Assembly (NCBI RefSeq): GCF_900110815.1
Contig: NZ_FOIT01000008.1
Location: 1-64,000, forward strand
Origin: Aliicoccus persicus
GTDB lineage: Bacteria > Bacillota > Bacilli > Staphylococcales > Salinicoccaceae
Length of the DNA stretch: 64,000 nucleotides
Reading direction: 5' to 3'
The notes under the pieces are model-generated. The model saw only the letters and a list, made by a program, of their open reading frames with translations, searched no databases and had not been told where the DNA came from. Below, one piece after another: positions 44,765-54,001 of this stretch (position 1 is its first letter; each line of letters begins with the position of its first letter). The position numbers and the translations under genes are program-made.

Positions 44765-45298
44765 TTAAAAACTATCTTCTAAGTCTTCTTCATCTAAATC
44801 TTTAATCGGAACATAATAAGATCTTGAATTCGCATTTGAGAACATTGATTCTTCGTCTCTTAAAGATTTTAATGCATCATTACTGACAGTTGATTCATAT
44901 AAATCTGAGTTGCTAAATGCTTTGTAGGCATCTGAATTAACAAATTGTACAACAATCACAAATGAGTATTTATCCTGCATTTTTCCTACTCTGTATGCTT
45001 GAACGCCATTTGTCGTCTCTAGACCATCGATTAAGTCATTCATTTTTGTTCGTGCCGCTGCTCTTTTTTGAGCTGAAGTGTTGATGTGAATGACAAGCAT
45101 CGTATTTTCTTCAGATAGGTCGCCATGTGTGTGTGAAATCTCAAATTCTTCACCTGTATTAAACAATCCTTGAGATGCTTCGGCTTCATAGTAAGCAATG
45201 CCGCGTTCACCATTTCCGCTTAATAGGAAATTACCATCGTCTTTCTTTGCATTTAGGAAATAGTTAATCGTACCTGTCGTTAAGTATAAATTCATCAT
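44765..45298 (-). CDS. TRAP-like ABM-domain heme-related protein
   Basis: 177 residues. The C-terminal half (about 65-165) is an ABM-type fold (IHINTSAQKRAAARTKMNDLI, then YSFVIVVQFVNSDAYKAF). Length and position between ecsB and hemE match staphylococcal TraP, called the target of RNAIII-activating protein (its proposed quorum role is disputed), and Bacillus HmoB, a heme-degrading relative. Two ATGs (45298, 45295) both fit GGAGG. The C-terminus ends in acidic residues. Divergent from hemE. Confidence 0.75.
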   Translation of the reverse strand: MMNLYLTTGTINYFLNAKKDDGNFLLSGNGERGIAYYEAEASQGLFNTGEEFEISHTHGDLSEENTMLVIHINTSAQKRAAARTKMNDLIDGLETTNGVQAYRVGKMQDKYSFVIVVQFVNSDAYKAFSNSDLYESTVSNDALKSLRDEESMFSNANSRSYYVPIKDLDEEDLEDSF

Positions 45299-45466
45299 GT
45301 TACCTCCTCAGATAGTTATTTAATACCTCAATTCTACCCATTTTATACATGATTAACAATCGAATCTTATATTTAATCGAATTGTTTATAAATCTGACAA
45401 GAATTGAACAATTGATAATAATTCTAAAGTGATAAGATTAATTTACATGTAAATAGGAGGAAAGCA

Positions 45467-46492
45467 ATGTTTAACGATACGATTATTAAAGCAGCACGAG
45501 GCGAGACGACTGCATACACACCGGTATGGTTTATGCGCCAAGTGGGTCGCTCTCAAAAAGAATACAACAAAGTAAAAGAAAAATATTCTTTGATTGAAAT
45601 CACGAAGCAACCGGAGCTCACGGCATATTTAACGACTACACCAGTAGAGAATTATAATGTAGATGCCGCAGTGCTTTACAAAGATATCATTTCACCACTT
45701 GCTCCAATTGGTATCGATGTTGAAATAAAAGCGGGTGTCGGTCCTGTCATTTATAATCCGATTCGCACTTTATCTGATGTGGAAAAGTTAGGTGAACTCG
45801 ATCCATACAAAGATTTGGACTACATTTATGAAACGATTAGAATTTTAACAAAAGAAAAATTGAATGTGCCTTTGATTGGTTTTTGTGGTGCACCATTTAC
45901 TGTTGCAAGCTACATGATCGAAGGCGGACCTTCTAAAAACTACCATAAGACAAAAGCGATGATGTATAACCAACCGGACGTTTGGTTTAAACTCATGGAT
46001 AAGTTATCAGAGATGAGCATCGTCTATTTAAAAGCACAAATTGAATCTGGTGCATCGCTCATCCAAATTTTCGATTCTTGGGGTGGGGCATTAAATAAAC
46101 AAGATTATGAGTTCTATCTTGCACCGTCAATGAAGCGCATTATGGAAGCTGTGCAAAGTACAGGCACACCTGTCATTGTCTTCGGTATCGGTGCATCTCA
46201 CTTAATCCCTGTTTGGAATGAATTACCTTCTAGTGTCATCGGTCTCGATTGGAGAACATCAATTGATGAAGCGCGAAAATTAGGTGTAAAAAAAGCATTA
46301 CAAGGTAACTTGGACCCAGCATTATTACTGTCAGATTGGGAAGTTATCGAAAGTAAAACTAAAGAAATTTTAGATCAAGGTAAAAACGAAGGACACATCT
46401 TTAACTTAGGACATGGTGTGTTCCCAGAAGTAAATCCAGACACACTCAAACGTTTAACAGCGTTTGTTCATGAATATTCTAAAAATAGATAA
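45467..46492 (+). CDS. hemE: Uroporphyrinogen decarboxylase
   Basis: 341 residues. [12 protein letters not shown] (about 20-31) is the substrate-binding signature with the conserved Arg/Gln. [17 protein letters not shown] (about 140-156) and the catalytic-pocket aspartate region IQIFDSWGG follow. It makes coproporphyrinogen III, entering the Gram-positive coproporphyrin branch of heme synthesis. RBS TAGGAGG. First gene of hemE-hemH-hemY. Confidence 0.97.
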   Translation: MFNDTIIKAARGETTAYTPVWFMRQVGRSQKEYNKVKEKYSLIEITKQPELTAYLTTTPVENYNVDAAVLYKDIISPLAPIGIDVEIKAGVGPVIYNPIRTLSDVEKLGELDPYKDLDYIYETIRILTKEKLNVPLIGFCGAPFTVASYMIEGGPSKNYHKTKAMMYNQPDVWFKLMDKLSEMSIVYLKAQIESGASLIQIFDSWGGALNKQDYEFYLAPSMKRIMEAVQSTGTPVIVFGIGASHLIPVWNELPSSVIGLDWRTSIDEARKLGVKKALQGNLDPALLLSDWEVIESKTKEILDQGKNEGHIFNLGHGVFPEVNPDTLKRLTAFVHEYSKNR

Positions 46493-46504
46493 GGAGAATT
46501 TTTA

Positions 46505-47419
46505 ATGACTAAAAAAGCATTACTCGTTATGGCTTATGGTACACCATATAAAGAAGAGGATATTTTACCGTATTACACACACATCAGACATGGTCGTCCG
46601 CCAAGTGATGAAGCATTGCAAGATTTAACAGAGCGTTATGAAGCAATCGGTGGTATTTCACCGCTTGCTAAGACGACAGAAAACCAAGCACAAGCAGTAC
46701 TTGATATGTTAAACGAACAAGATAAAGAGAACGAATACGAACTATTTATCGGATTAAAACACATCACGCCGTTCATTGAAGAAGCGGTACAGTCAATTAA
46801 TGAAGCGGGCATTAAAGAAGTTGTGACAGTCGTACTTGCACCACATTATTCAGAGTTCTCAGTCGGTTCATATAATAAGCGTGCAAGAGAAGAAGCAGAA
46901 AAATTTGGCATCAATGTAAAATCAGTTGATGATTTTTATCGTCAAGAACCATTCCTTGATTTTTGGGTAGATGCAGTACAAGGAGCATTTAAAGAAATTC
47001 CTGCAGAAGAACATGATGCGACTGCAGTCATTGTCAGTGCACATTCATTACCAGAAAAAATTAAAGAACATAACGACCCATATCCATCACAGTTAGAAGA
47101 AACTGCTGAGCTGTTAAAATCACGTGTAAACTTAAAAAATGTTCATGTTGGCTGGCAATCTGAAGGGAATACACCAGATCCGTGGTTAGGTCCTGATGTT
47201 CAAGATTTAACACGTGATTTGGATGGTACGTTTAAATACAAGCATTACATCTACTTACCGTTAGGGTTTGTTTGTGAGCATTTAGAAGTTTTATATGATA
47301 ACGATTATGAGTGTAAAGTAGTCACGGATGAAATCGGTGCAGGTTATCATCGACCAACTATGCCAAATACAGACTCAAGATTCATTCAAGCAATGGTGAA
47401 TGAACTCTTAGCGTTATAA
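46505..47419 (+). CDS. hemH: Coproporphyrin III ferrochelatase (CpfC/HemH)
   Basis: 304 residues. LLVMAYGTPYKEEDILPYY at the start, the metal-ligand His in SAHSLPEKI (about 179-187), YHVGWQSEGNTPDPWLGP block and EHLEVLYDND with the conserved Glu. In Firmicutes this enzyme inserts iron into coproporphyrin III. 12 bp after hemE, 13 bp before hemY. Confidence 0.97.
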   Translation: MTKKALLVMAYGTPYKEEDILPYYTHIRHGRPPSDEALQDLTERYEAIGGISPLAKTTENQAQAVLDMLNEQDKENEYELFIGLKHITPFIEEAVQSINEAGIKEVVTVVLAPHYSEFSVGSYNKRAREEAEKFGINVKSVDDFYRQEPFLDFWVDAVQGAFKEIPAEEHDATAVIVSAHSLPEKIKEHNDPYPSQLEETAELLKSRVNLKNVHVGWQSEGNTPDPWLGPDVQDLTRDLDGTFKYKHYIYLPLGFVCEHLEVLYDNDYECKVVTDEIGAGYHRPTMPNTDSRFIQAMVNELLAL

Positions 47420-47432
47420 AGCGGGTTACTAT

Positions 47433-48794
47433 ATGAAAAAAGTAGCGATTATCGGTGCCGGTATTACAGGATTATCTACAGCTTATTATTTAAAAGATCA
47501 TGACGCTAACATCGATATATATGAACAGACTGATCGAGTCGGTGGAAAAGTAAACACGTATCGACAAGATGGTTATACGTTAGAGTTAGGACCCGAGTCA
47601 TATTTAAGTCGAAAAACAATCATGACTGAACTCGCTGTTGATATCGGAATGGAATCTGAACTCGTTCGCAATGAGGTTGGGTTATCGTTTATTTATGTGA
47701 ACAATAAATTGTCACCATTACCAAAAGGAACGATGCTTGGTGTCCCAACAGAATTATGGCCTTTCTTAAAAACAGATATTGTTTCTCCAGTTGGAAAATT
47801 GAGAGCAGGACTTGATCTATTTAAGCCCGTTTTAAAAATTGATAAAGATATTACAGCTGGTGATTTCTTCCGTCGGCGCTTAGGAGATGAAGTGCTTGAA
47901 AATCTGATTGAACCACTGCTCAGTGGAGTCTATGGCACAGATATAGATAAACTTAGTTTGATGAGTACCTTTCCTAATTTCAAGCAGCAGGAAGAGCAAC
48001 ATGGCGGTTTGATTAAAGGGATGATAAAGTCTAAAAAGAGTGCGCCGAAAAAGACAAGTAAACAAGGTATGTTCTTTCAGTTTAAAAATGGATTACAGTC
48101 GTTTATCGATCGTCTGAACGATGCTGTCATTGAAAATGGTGCGCATGTTCATCTAAATCATACGTTGGAATCAGTAAAGAAACTTGATGAGGGCTATGAA
48201 CTGACGATTAATGGCGAGACAAATATTTATGACGAAGTAATCATCACAACACCGCATTTCAGTTATAAAAAATGGTTTACAGATGCGAAGCTGGATTACT
48301 TTAAGACGATGCCAGCAACGAGTGTCGCAACAGTAGTCTTCGGGTTTAATGAAGGTGACGTTGTGAATGAGAAAGAAGGTACTGGTTTTGTTGTGAGTCG
48401 TAATCAAGATACGGCAATTACAGCATGTACGTGGACATCGAAAAAGTGGCCACACTCAACACCTGATGGAAAAGTAGTGTTGCGTGCGTATGTGGGTCGA
48501 CCAGGAGATAACATCGTTAAAGAAAAATCTGAGGAAGACTTAGCAAAAGCAGCAATGCATGATTTGCGACAGATTATGACGATTAAAAAAGAGCCTGAGT
48601 TTACTATTGTCACACCAATGGTAGATTCGATGCCGAACTATCATTTGGGGCATAAAGACCATGTAACAGAACTAGAATCTTATATGGAACAAGAATATCC
48701 AGGATTGTATTTAATCGGTGCTTCACATTACGCAGTCGGATTGCCAGACTGTGTGAAACTTGCGAAGTTAACTGCAGAAAAAATAATGAATTAA
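47433..48794 (+). CDS. hemY: Coproporphyrinogen III oxidase (CgoX/HemY)
   Basis: 453 residues, FAD enzyme. Dinucleotide motif AIIGAGITGLSTAYYL (about 4-19), GGKVNTYRQDGYTLELGPESYL, and the C-terminal FAD-binding HYAVGLPDCVKLAKL. It oxidises coproporphyrinogen III to coproporphyrin III in Gram-positives. Last gene of the heme operon, with a terminator. A degenerate copy of its last ~20 codons lies 740 bp downstream (see 49539-49600). Terminal HemQ is not in this window. Confidence 0.96.
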   Translation: MKKVAIIGAGITGLSTAYYLKDHDANIDIYEQTDRVGGKVNTYRQDGYTLELGPESYLSRKTIMTELAVDIGMESELVRNEVGLSFIYVNNKLSPLPKGTMLGVPTELWPFLKTDIVSPVGKLRAGLDLFKPVLKIDKDITAGDFFRRRLGDEVLENLIEPLLSGVYGTDIDKLSLMSTFPNFKQQEEQHGGLIKGMIKSKKSAPKKTSKQGMFFQFKNGLQSFIDRLNDAVIENGAHVHLNHTLESVKKLDEGYELTINGETNIYDEVIITTPHFSYKKWFTDAKLDYFKTMPATSVATVVFGFNEGDVVNEKEGTGFVVSRNQDTAITACTWTSKKWPHSTPDGKVVLRAYVGRPGDNIVKEKSEEDLAKAAMHDLRQIMTIKKEPEFTIVTPMVDSMPNYHLGHKDHVTELESYMEQEYPGLYLIGASHYAVGLPDCVKLAKLTAEKIMN

Positions 48795-48800
48795 TTAGGT

Positions 48801-48836
48801 GACCCTAGCACGCGAAAACGTGTTGGGTCTTTTTTG
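48801..48836 (+). terminator. Terminator of the heme operon
   Basis: Interrupted stem GACCC..GCACG / CGTGT..GGGTC with CGAAAA loop, followed by TTTTTTG. Confidence 0.85.
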
Positions 48837-48853
48837 TTTGTGGAATTGTCTAA

Positions 48854-49489
48854 GAATTTTCATCATCTATAGCCATGTTAGAAACAGGTCAAGTTGATTT
48901 TATATATTCAATACCAAGTGAACATTTTGAAAGATTGGAAGATTTAGGATATGAATATGATTTAGATGCAAGTAGAGAAATAATTGAAGCCAATGATTTT
49001 GGTGATGAAGAAGTAAAAATTTTGGTTCCTACCCAAGATCAATATCCTATTATGGGCGAGTACATTCATTCGAAAATGGATGAAGCTGGTTTTAACGTGA
49101 GTATAGAGCGAGTTGAATGGGGTACATATCTAGAACTAACTGCGGAAGCTAACTATGACGTCACACTTGTAGGTTGGTCTAACTTAACAGCTGATGGTAG
49201 TGAGTTATTTTATCCCACTTTACATTCTGATAACATAGGTGCATCGAATAGAGCTCAATTTAACAACAGTGAGTTCGATCATTTAGTAGAAGATTCAAGA
49301 GTGACTATTGATGAAGATGAAAGAATGCAATTACTTGCGGAAGCGAATGAGTTAGTAATTAATGAAGCTGTATGGATTCCACTACATCACTCAAGTAATA
49401 CGATTGCATATAAAGATCATGTAGAAAATCTAAGTATAGATCCGAGCGGAACTATTTGGTTGTACGAAGTTTCCATAACTGACAATTGA
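48854..49489 (+). pseudogene. SBP family 5 fragment (decayed peptide-binding protein)
   Basis: Apparent ATG at 48875, but homology to the SBP genes at 12958/14721 starts earlier: codons from 48854 read EFSSSIAMLETG, matching ESGSRIAELETG, and run up against a stop at 48851. The whole N-terminal half is missing. A further ~85 residues are deleted internally: after HFERLED the sequence jumps to LGYEYDLDASREIIEAND, which matches FGYDEE..VYDLELAQEFMAES. The C-terminal lobe (VEWGTYLEL, TLVGWSNLTADGS) is intact. No ribosome site or signal peptide. Confidence 0.85.
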
Positions 49490-49680
49490 TTATAAGTAAA
49501 GCATAGTTTGCTGCCCGAGTCATACGACTCGGGTATTTGCAGTCGGATTGCAGGACTGTGTGAAATTTGAAAAACAAACACAGAAAAAATAGGTGAATAG
49601 GCAGAAGCGGTGCCGGTGAGGTGATTTTTATCTCGCTGTGCACTCTTTTATTGTTTTGAGGGGTTAGATGGTGAATTGTA
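49490..49680. other. Decayed spacer with hairpin and hemY 3' remnant
   Basis: Holds a perfect 8-bp hairpin CCCGAGTC/GACTCGGG (49514-49533), then a degenerate copy of the end of hemY (49539-49600; 24 of the first 26 bases identical to 48732-48757, later CAGAAAAAATA shared). The remnant frame reads AVGLQDCVK before drifting to a stop. No working gene is seen. Confidence 0.7.
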
Positions 49681-50061
49681 TAAACTTGAGCGCCCAAAGC
49701 TTTATGAAAAGTGCGATTGCGTAAACTTGTGGGCCCACAGCTTTATGAGAGAGCCGTTTGCATAAACTTGAGGAGTCACAGCTTTATGAGAGATGCGTTT
49801 GCGTAAACTTGAGGAGTCACAGCTTTATGAGAGAGGCGATTGCATAAACTTGAGGGACCACAGCTTTATGAGAGAGGCGATTGCATAAACTTGAGGAGTC
49901 ACAGCTTTATGAGAGAGGCGATTGCATAAACTTGAGAGCCCACAGCTTTATGAGAGAGGCGATTGCATAATCTTGAGGAGTCACAGCTTTATGAGAGAGC
50001 CGTTTGCATAAACTTGAGCGCTCACAGGTTTATGAGAGAGGCGTTTGCATAAACTTGAGAC
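49681..50061 (+). repeat. 41-bp tandem repeat array (nine full units plus partial)
   Basis: Units begin at 49681, 49722, 49763, 49804, 49845, 49886, 49927, 49968 and 50009, each exactly 41 bp, with a partial tenth at 50050. Conserved parts are TAAACTTGAG, CACAGCTTTATGAGAGA and GCGATTGCA. Six central bases vary (GGAGTC four times; CGCCCA-, GGGACC-, AGCCC- and CGCTC-like otherwise). Each unit has CATAAA and TTTATG as an inverted pair. Longer than CRISPR repeats, with no spacers. Located 114 bp before lplA. Confidence 0.92.
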
Positions 50062-50174
50062 AAAGAGAGAGTGATGTAAGAAGCGCAACTATACTTTACG
50101 AACCTCAAGATAGAACTCATCCCGGTAAAAGTGATACAATTTATAAAAACAAAACACAGAAAAAGGAGAAAATT

Positions 50175-51161
50175 ATGAAATTCATTTCTAACAACAACAT
50201 TACAGATCCAATGATTAACTTAGCGATGGAAGAATATGTGTTACGTGAGATTCCTACAGATGATTCTTACTTCTTATTCTATGTAAACGCGCCATCAATT
50301 ATCATTGGGAAAAACCAAAATACAATTGAAGAAGTTAACCAGGAATATATCGAAGAAAACAACATTAAAGTTGTTCGTCGTGTATCTGGTGGTGGTGCAG
50401 TTTATCATGATGAAGGGAACTTAAACTTCTCATTCATCACTGAAGATGATGGTGATAGCTTCCATAACTTTAAACGATTCACACAACCGATCGTGGAAGT
50501 GCTTCAAGATATGGGATTAAATGCTGCATTGTCAGGTCGAAATGACCTTGAAATTGATGGGAAAAAGGTATCAGGTAACGCGATGTTTACACAGAAAGGT
50601 CGCATGTTCTCGCACGGTACATTAATGCTTGAGAGTGATATTTCAGAAGTTCAAAATGCATTAAAAGTAAATCCTAAAAAGATTGAATCGAAAGGTGTTA
50701 AATCTGTGCGTGGTCGCGTGGGTAACATCAATGATTTCCTAGATGAAAAAATGGATATTGAAACATTCAAACAGAGAATTCTTGAGTATATTTTCGGTGG
50801 TAAAGAGAACATCGAAGAGTATGTTTTAACTGATGAAGATTGGGCGAAAATAAATAAATTGTCTGTAGAAAAATATCAAACTTGGGATTGGAACTATGGT
50901 AAGAATCCTAAGTACAACGTTGAATCTTCAGAAAAATTCCCTGCAGGTTTAGTCGACTTACGTTTAGAAGTAGTAAAAGGTAAAATCGAAAAGGCGAAAA
51001 TTTTCGGTGACTTCTTCGGTGTAGGGGAAATTGTCGATGTAGAAAACGTGCTCGTCGGTGTTGAGCATAATAGAGAAGCAGTTTCGAAAGCGTTAGATCA
51101 ACTTAATGTTGCACACTACTTAGGTCGTGTAACAAAAGAAGAATTTTTAAGTTTAATTTAA
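50175..51161 (+). CDS. lplA: Lipoate-protein ligase A
   Basis: 328 residues. It attaches lipoate to E2/H proteins via lipoyl-AMP. NAPSIIIGKNQNTIEEVN (about 38-55), RRVSGGGAVYHDEGNLNFSF (about 70-89) and SGNAMF with the adenylate lysine loop (KVSGNAM) are diagnostic. The C-terminal ~85 residues form the accessory domain. The start is the ATG at 50175 behind AAAAGGAGAA. The frame extends upstream into the repeat array but has no ribosome site there. Confidence 0.95.
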   Translation: MKFISNNNITDPMINLAMEEYVLREIPTDDSYFLFYVNAPSIIIGKNQNTIEEVNQEYIEENNIKVVRRVSGGGAVYHDEGNLNFSFITEDDGDSFHNFKRFTQPIVEVLQDMGLNAALSGRNDLEIDGKKVSGNAMFTQKGRMFSHGTLMLESDISEVQNALKVNPKKIESKGVKSVRGRVGNINDFLDEKMDIETFKQRILEYIFGGKENIEEYVLTDEDWAKINKLSVEKYQTWDWNYGKNPKYNVESSEKFPAGLVDLRLEVVKGKIEKAKIFGDFFGVGEIVDVENVLVGVEHNREAVSKALDQLNVAHYLGRVTKEEFLSLI

Positions 51162-51168
51162 GTGATAT

Positions 51169-51203
51169 AACTGACAATCAATGTATGGTTGTCAGTTTTT
51201 TAT
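51169..51203 (+). terminator. Terminator of lplA
   Basis: Stem AACTGACAATC / GGTTGTCAGTT (one G-U), followed by TTTTTA. Confidence 0.87.
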
Positions 51204-51260
51204 GTAAACAAGTAGATTTTCTAGTATTATAAAACATATAAATAAAAAGGAGTGTACTTT

Positions 51261-51977
51261 ATGAAAATAGAAGAGGTTTCTGAAGATACAATGACGATTA
51301 CCTTTGATTACGCTGTATCTGAAGAAAACTGCAAGAGACTCATCACTTTTCTAGAATCACTCCGACCACTGAAATTTGAAGGTATCACTGATTATTCAGT
51401 GTCATACACGAAGCTTATGATTTACTATGATCCGATGATTATAGAATCAAGTGATATTGAAGAAGCAATAAGAAAAATCAATGCTGATGAATATCAAACG
51501 CCATTAAAAAAGAAAAGAATAATAGAAATTCCTGTGTGTTATGACGATGAATTTGGTCTGGATTTAAATCGTTATTATGAAGAAGGACTTACGATAGAAC
51601 AAATCCAAACGTTACATACTGAGAGAGAGTACTATGTTTATATGATCGGTTTTCTTCCTGGATTTCCATATTTAAATGGTGTGAATGACAAACTAAAAAT
51701 GCCACGTAAAGAGACACCCCGAACACGGATACCAAAAGGATCAGTAGGAATAGCTGGAAGTCAGACGGGGTTTTATCCGACTTCGTCTCCTGGTGGCTGG
51801 AACATCATCGGACGTACACCGCTCAATATAGGGATAGAAGATAATACTTTAAATGTTCCGTATAGAGCAGGCGATTACATAAAATTTAAACCAATAAATA
51901 GCGCCACATTTGATGAGATTGAGAAACAAGTTAATCAAGGTACATTCAATATAAACATCGAAGAAAGAGGTGTTTAA
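51261..51977 (+). CDS. pxpB: 5-oxoprolinase subunit PxpB (KipI family)
   Basis: 238 residues. YMIGFLPGFPYLNGV (about 130-144), PRTRIPKGSVGIAGSQTG and SPGGWNIIGRTP are KipI/PxpB signatures. With PxpA and PxpC it hydrolyses 5-oxoproline (pyroglutamate) to glutamate with ATP. The start is the ATG at 51261, eight bases after AAGGAG. First gene of pxpBCA. The PxpC ATG directly follows this stop. Confidence 0.92.
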   Translation: MKIEEVSEDTMTITFDYAVSEENCKRLITFLESLRPLKFEGITDYSVSYTKLMIYYDPMIIESSDIEEAIRKINADEYQTPLKKKRIIEIPVCYDDEFGLDLNRYYEEGLTIEQIQTLHTEREYYVYMIGFLPGFPYLNGVNDKLKMPRKETPRTRIPKGSVGIAGSQTGFYPTSSPGGWNIIGRTPLNIGIEDNTLNVPYRAGDYIKFKPINSATFDEIEKQVNQGTFNINIEERGV

Positions 51978-52949
51978 ATGACAATAATCGTAAATGATGG
52001 TGGGCTGTATTCAACCATACAAGATTTAGGAAGATATGGTTACTTCGAGCAAGGGATACCGACTTCCGGAGCTCTGGATTTCAAGAGTCATATATTGGTG
52101 AATACAATACTCAGAAATGACCCGAATTGTGCAACGCTTGAAATGACATACATCGGTGGTAAATTCACTATGAAATCATCAAACTATATTAGTGTTGTCG
52201 GTGCTGATATGGGTTTTTCTATCAACGGTATTGATATGCCTATCGGTAAAGTTATTAAATGTACAACAGGTGACGAAATTTCATTTGGTAAGGCTAAAGA
52301 AGGCATGCGGGCTTACCTCGGCATTGCAGGTGGATTCCAAACTCCGTCATTCTTAAATAGTCGCTCAACACATGAAAAAATAGGTGTTGGAAAACCTTTA
52401 AAGTCTGGTGACGAAATTTACTCTGAATGTACACATAAACCAAAAGAAAATATTCACTTGAAACATATTGAAGAAGATAAAATTATTCGAATCATTAAAG
52501 GAGAGCAATTCGACTACTTTAATCAAGATGAAATTGAAAAACTACTAATTCAATCATTTAAAATCAGTACAGAGTCAGACAGAATGGGATTTAGGCTAGA
52601 AGATATTTCTATAAAATCAGAAAAAGGTTACGATATTTTAAGTGAACCAACGATACTCGGCAGTATTCAAGTACCTGCGAATGGAAAGCCGATTGTACTA
52701 ATGAATGAAAGACAAACGGTCGGTGGTTATCCAAAAATTGGCACTGTCATAAAAGCAGATATTCCGAAACTTGTTCAACTCCAACCAGGTGAACCATTCA
52801 CATTTCTACTTATAGAATTGGAAGAAGCGCAGCATCATTACAAAACACTTATGCATCAACTGAAGAATGATGAGCTCATTGAAAACGTGAAGTTAGCAAA
52901 ACATATAGATACAGATCGAATAAATAGACATCTTGAAAAAAATAGATAA
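51978..52949 (+). CDS. pxpC: 5-oxoprolinase subunit PxpC (KipA family)
   Basis: 323 residues. IQDLGRYGYFEQGIPTSGALD (about 13-33), CATLEMTYIGG, YLGIAGGF and IGSIQVPANGKPIVLMNERQTVGGYPK (about 231-257, diagnostic of the biotin-dependent carboxylase-like/KipA family). Partner of PxpB. RBS AGAGGTG. Confidence 0.92.
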   Translation: MTIIVNDGGLYSTIQDLGRYGYFEQGIPTSGALDFKSHILVNTILRNDPNCATLEMTYIGGKFTMKSSNYISVVGADMGFSINGIDMPIGKVIKCTTGDEISFGKAKEGMRAYLGIAGGFQTPSFLNSRSTHEKIGVGKPLKSGDEIYSECTHKPKENIHLKHIEEDKIIRIIKGEQFDYFNQDEIEKLLIQSFKISTESDRMGFRLEDISIKSEKGYDILSEPTILGSIQVPANGKPIVLMNERQTVGGYPKIGTVIKADIPKLVQLQPGEPFTFLLIELEEAQHHYKTLMHQLKNDELIENVKLAKHIDTDRINRHLEKNR

Positions 52950-52975
52950 ATCTACAACATAAAGGAGTGGCTAAT

Positions 52976-53737
52976 GTGTACACAGTAGATTTAAATGTAG
53001 ACCTTGGTGAAAGTTATGGAAACTATATTCTCGGTAATGATGATAAAATAATTCCTTTAATCAGCTCTGTAAATGTCGCATGTGGGTTTCATGCTGGAGA
53101 TCCATTGGTCATAAATAAGACGCTCGATCTGATTAAAGACAATGAACATGTCTCACTTGGAGCGCATCCAGGCTACCGTGACATTGAGGGATTTGGACGA
53201 AGACATATTCCTATGACAGATAAAGAACTAGAAGCGAATATTATATATCAGTTAAGTGCACTTGAAGGCATGGCACGTACAAAAGGATTACAACTGAATC
53301 ATGTGAAACCACACGGTGCGATGTATAATGCAGCATCAAAAGATTATGAAATGGCAAAAATAATTGCACGAGCAGTTCAGAAATTTAATTCATCTTTAAA
53401 ACTGATGGGTTTAAGTGGGAGCAGCCTAATACAAGCTGGTGAAGAAGTGGGCTTATCTGTAATTCACGAAGTGTTTGCAGATAGAGAATATATGGATGAT
53501 GGCAGTTTGATGCCGCGCAGTCATCCGAATGCTGTTATTCATGACACGTCAAAAGTTATAGAACGTACAGTCAAGATGGTGATTGATCAGAAAGTGACAT
53601 CTGTTAATGGTAAAATACTTGATTTAATAGTAGACAGCATTTGTATCCATGGGGATTCACCAGGTGCAGTAGAGTTTGTGCAAGGCGTCGTTCAAGCTTT
53701 TAAAGAGAAGGGTATATCTATAGCATCTAAGTATTAA
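52976..53737 (+). CDS. pxpA: 5-oxoprolinase subunit PxpA (LamB/YcsF family)
   Basis: 253 residues, normal for PxpA. DLNVDLGESYGNY (about 4-16), NVACGFHAGDP (about 33-43) and HVKPHGAMYN (about 104-113) are the family signatures. The start is the GTG at 52976, eight bases after AAAGGAG; the GTG at 52967 overlaps that site. Last gene of the operon, followed by a terminator. Confidence 0.93.
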   Translation: MYTVDLNVDLGESYGNYILGNDDKIIPLISSVNVACGFHAGDPLVINKTLDLIKDNEHVSLGAHPGYRDIEGFGRRHIPMTDKELEANIIYQLSALEGMARTKGLQLNHVKPHGAMYNAASKDYEMAKIIARAVQKFNSSLKLMGLSGSSLIQAGEEVGLSVIHEVFADREYMDDGSLMPRSHPNAVIHDTSKVIERTVKMVIDQKVTSVNGKILDLIVDSICIHGDSPGAVEFVQGVVQAFKEKGISIASKY

Positions 53738-53740
53738 AAT

Positions 53741-53778
53741 AAGCTGACATTTATTTTGAATAAGTGTCAGCTTTTTTA
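53741..53778. terminator. Terminator after pxpA
   Basis: Stem AAGCTGACATT / AGTGTCAGCTT (one G-U), followed by TTTTTT. Also lies at the end of the convergent IDEAL gene. Confidence 0.87.
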
Positions 53779-53791
53779 TGTGTGTATTTTG

Positions 53792-54001
53792 TTATTCATT
53801 GTTGTCTAGATCCTTTAATAGTGTCGTGTATTTTTCGAATTTTTCTTTGTCGCGTTCTACTAAAGATTCTTCAATATACTGTTCATATAAACGGCGGTTG
53901 TGCGTTGTGATCGCTTCAGTACAAATCAAATCTGCAGAGAGATTGTTGATCGTGTTAATGAAGGTTCTCAGTTGGTTCACTGTTCTAACATTGTGCCTCA
54001 T
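53792..54001 (-). CDS. IDEAL-domain small protein
   Basis: 69 residues. The C-terminal segment YIEESLVERDKEKFEKYTTLL matches the IDEAL-domain pattern (about 39-60), a short Firmicute helical domain of unknown function. N-terminal part basic/neutral (MRHNVRTVNQ). The start is the ATG at 54001, six bases after GGGGGAA; upstream frame extension lacks a ribosome site. Confidence 0.7.
   Translation of the reverse strand: MRHNVRTVNQLRTFINTINNLSADLICTEAITTHNRRLYEQYIEESLVERDKEKFEKYTTLLKDLDNNE

Noticed and set aside
49681-50061. Possible CRISPR array
   Set aside because: Units are contiguous 41-mers with only six variable bases; there are no 30-bp unique spacers and no cas genes nearby.
50004-50174. 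N-terminal extension of LplA into the repeat array
   Set aside because: Frame is open but has no ribosome site, the sequence is repeat-derived, and a strong AAGGAG precedes the ATG at 50175 where family homology begins.
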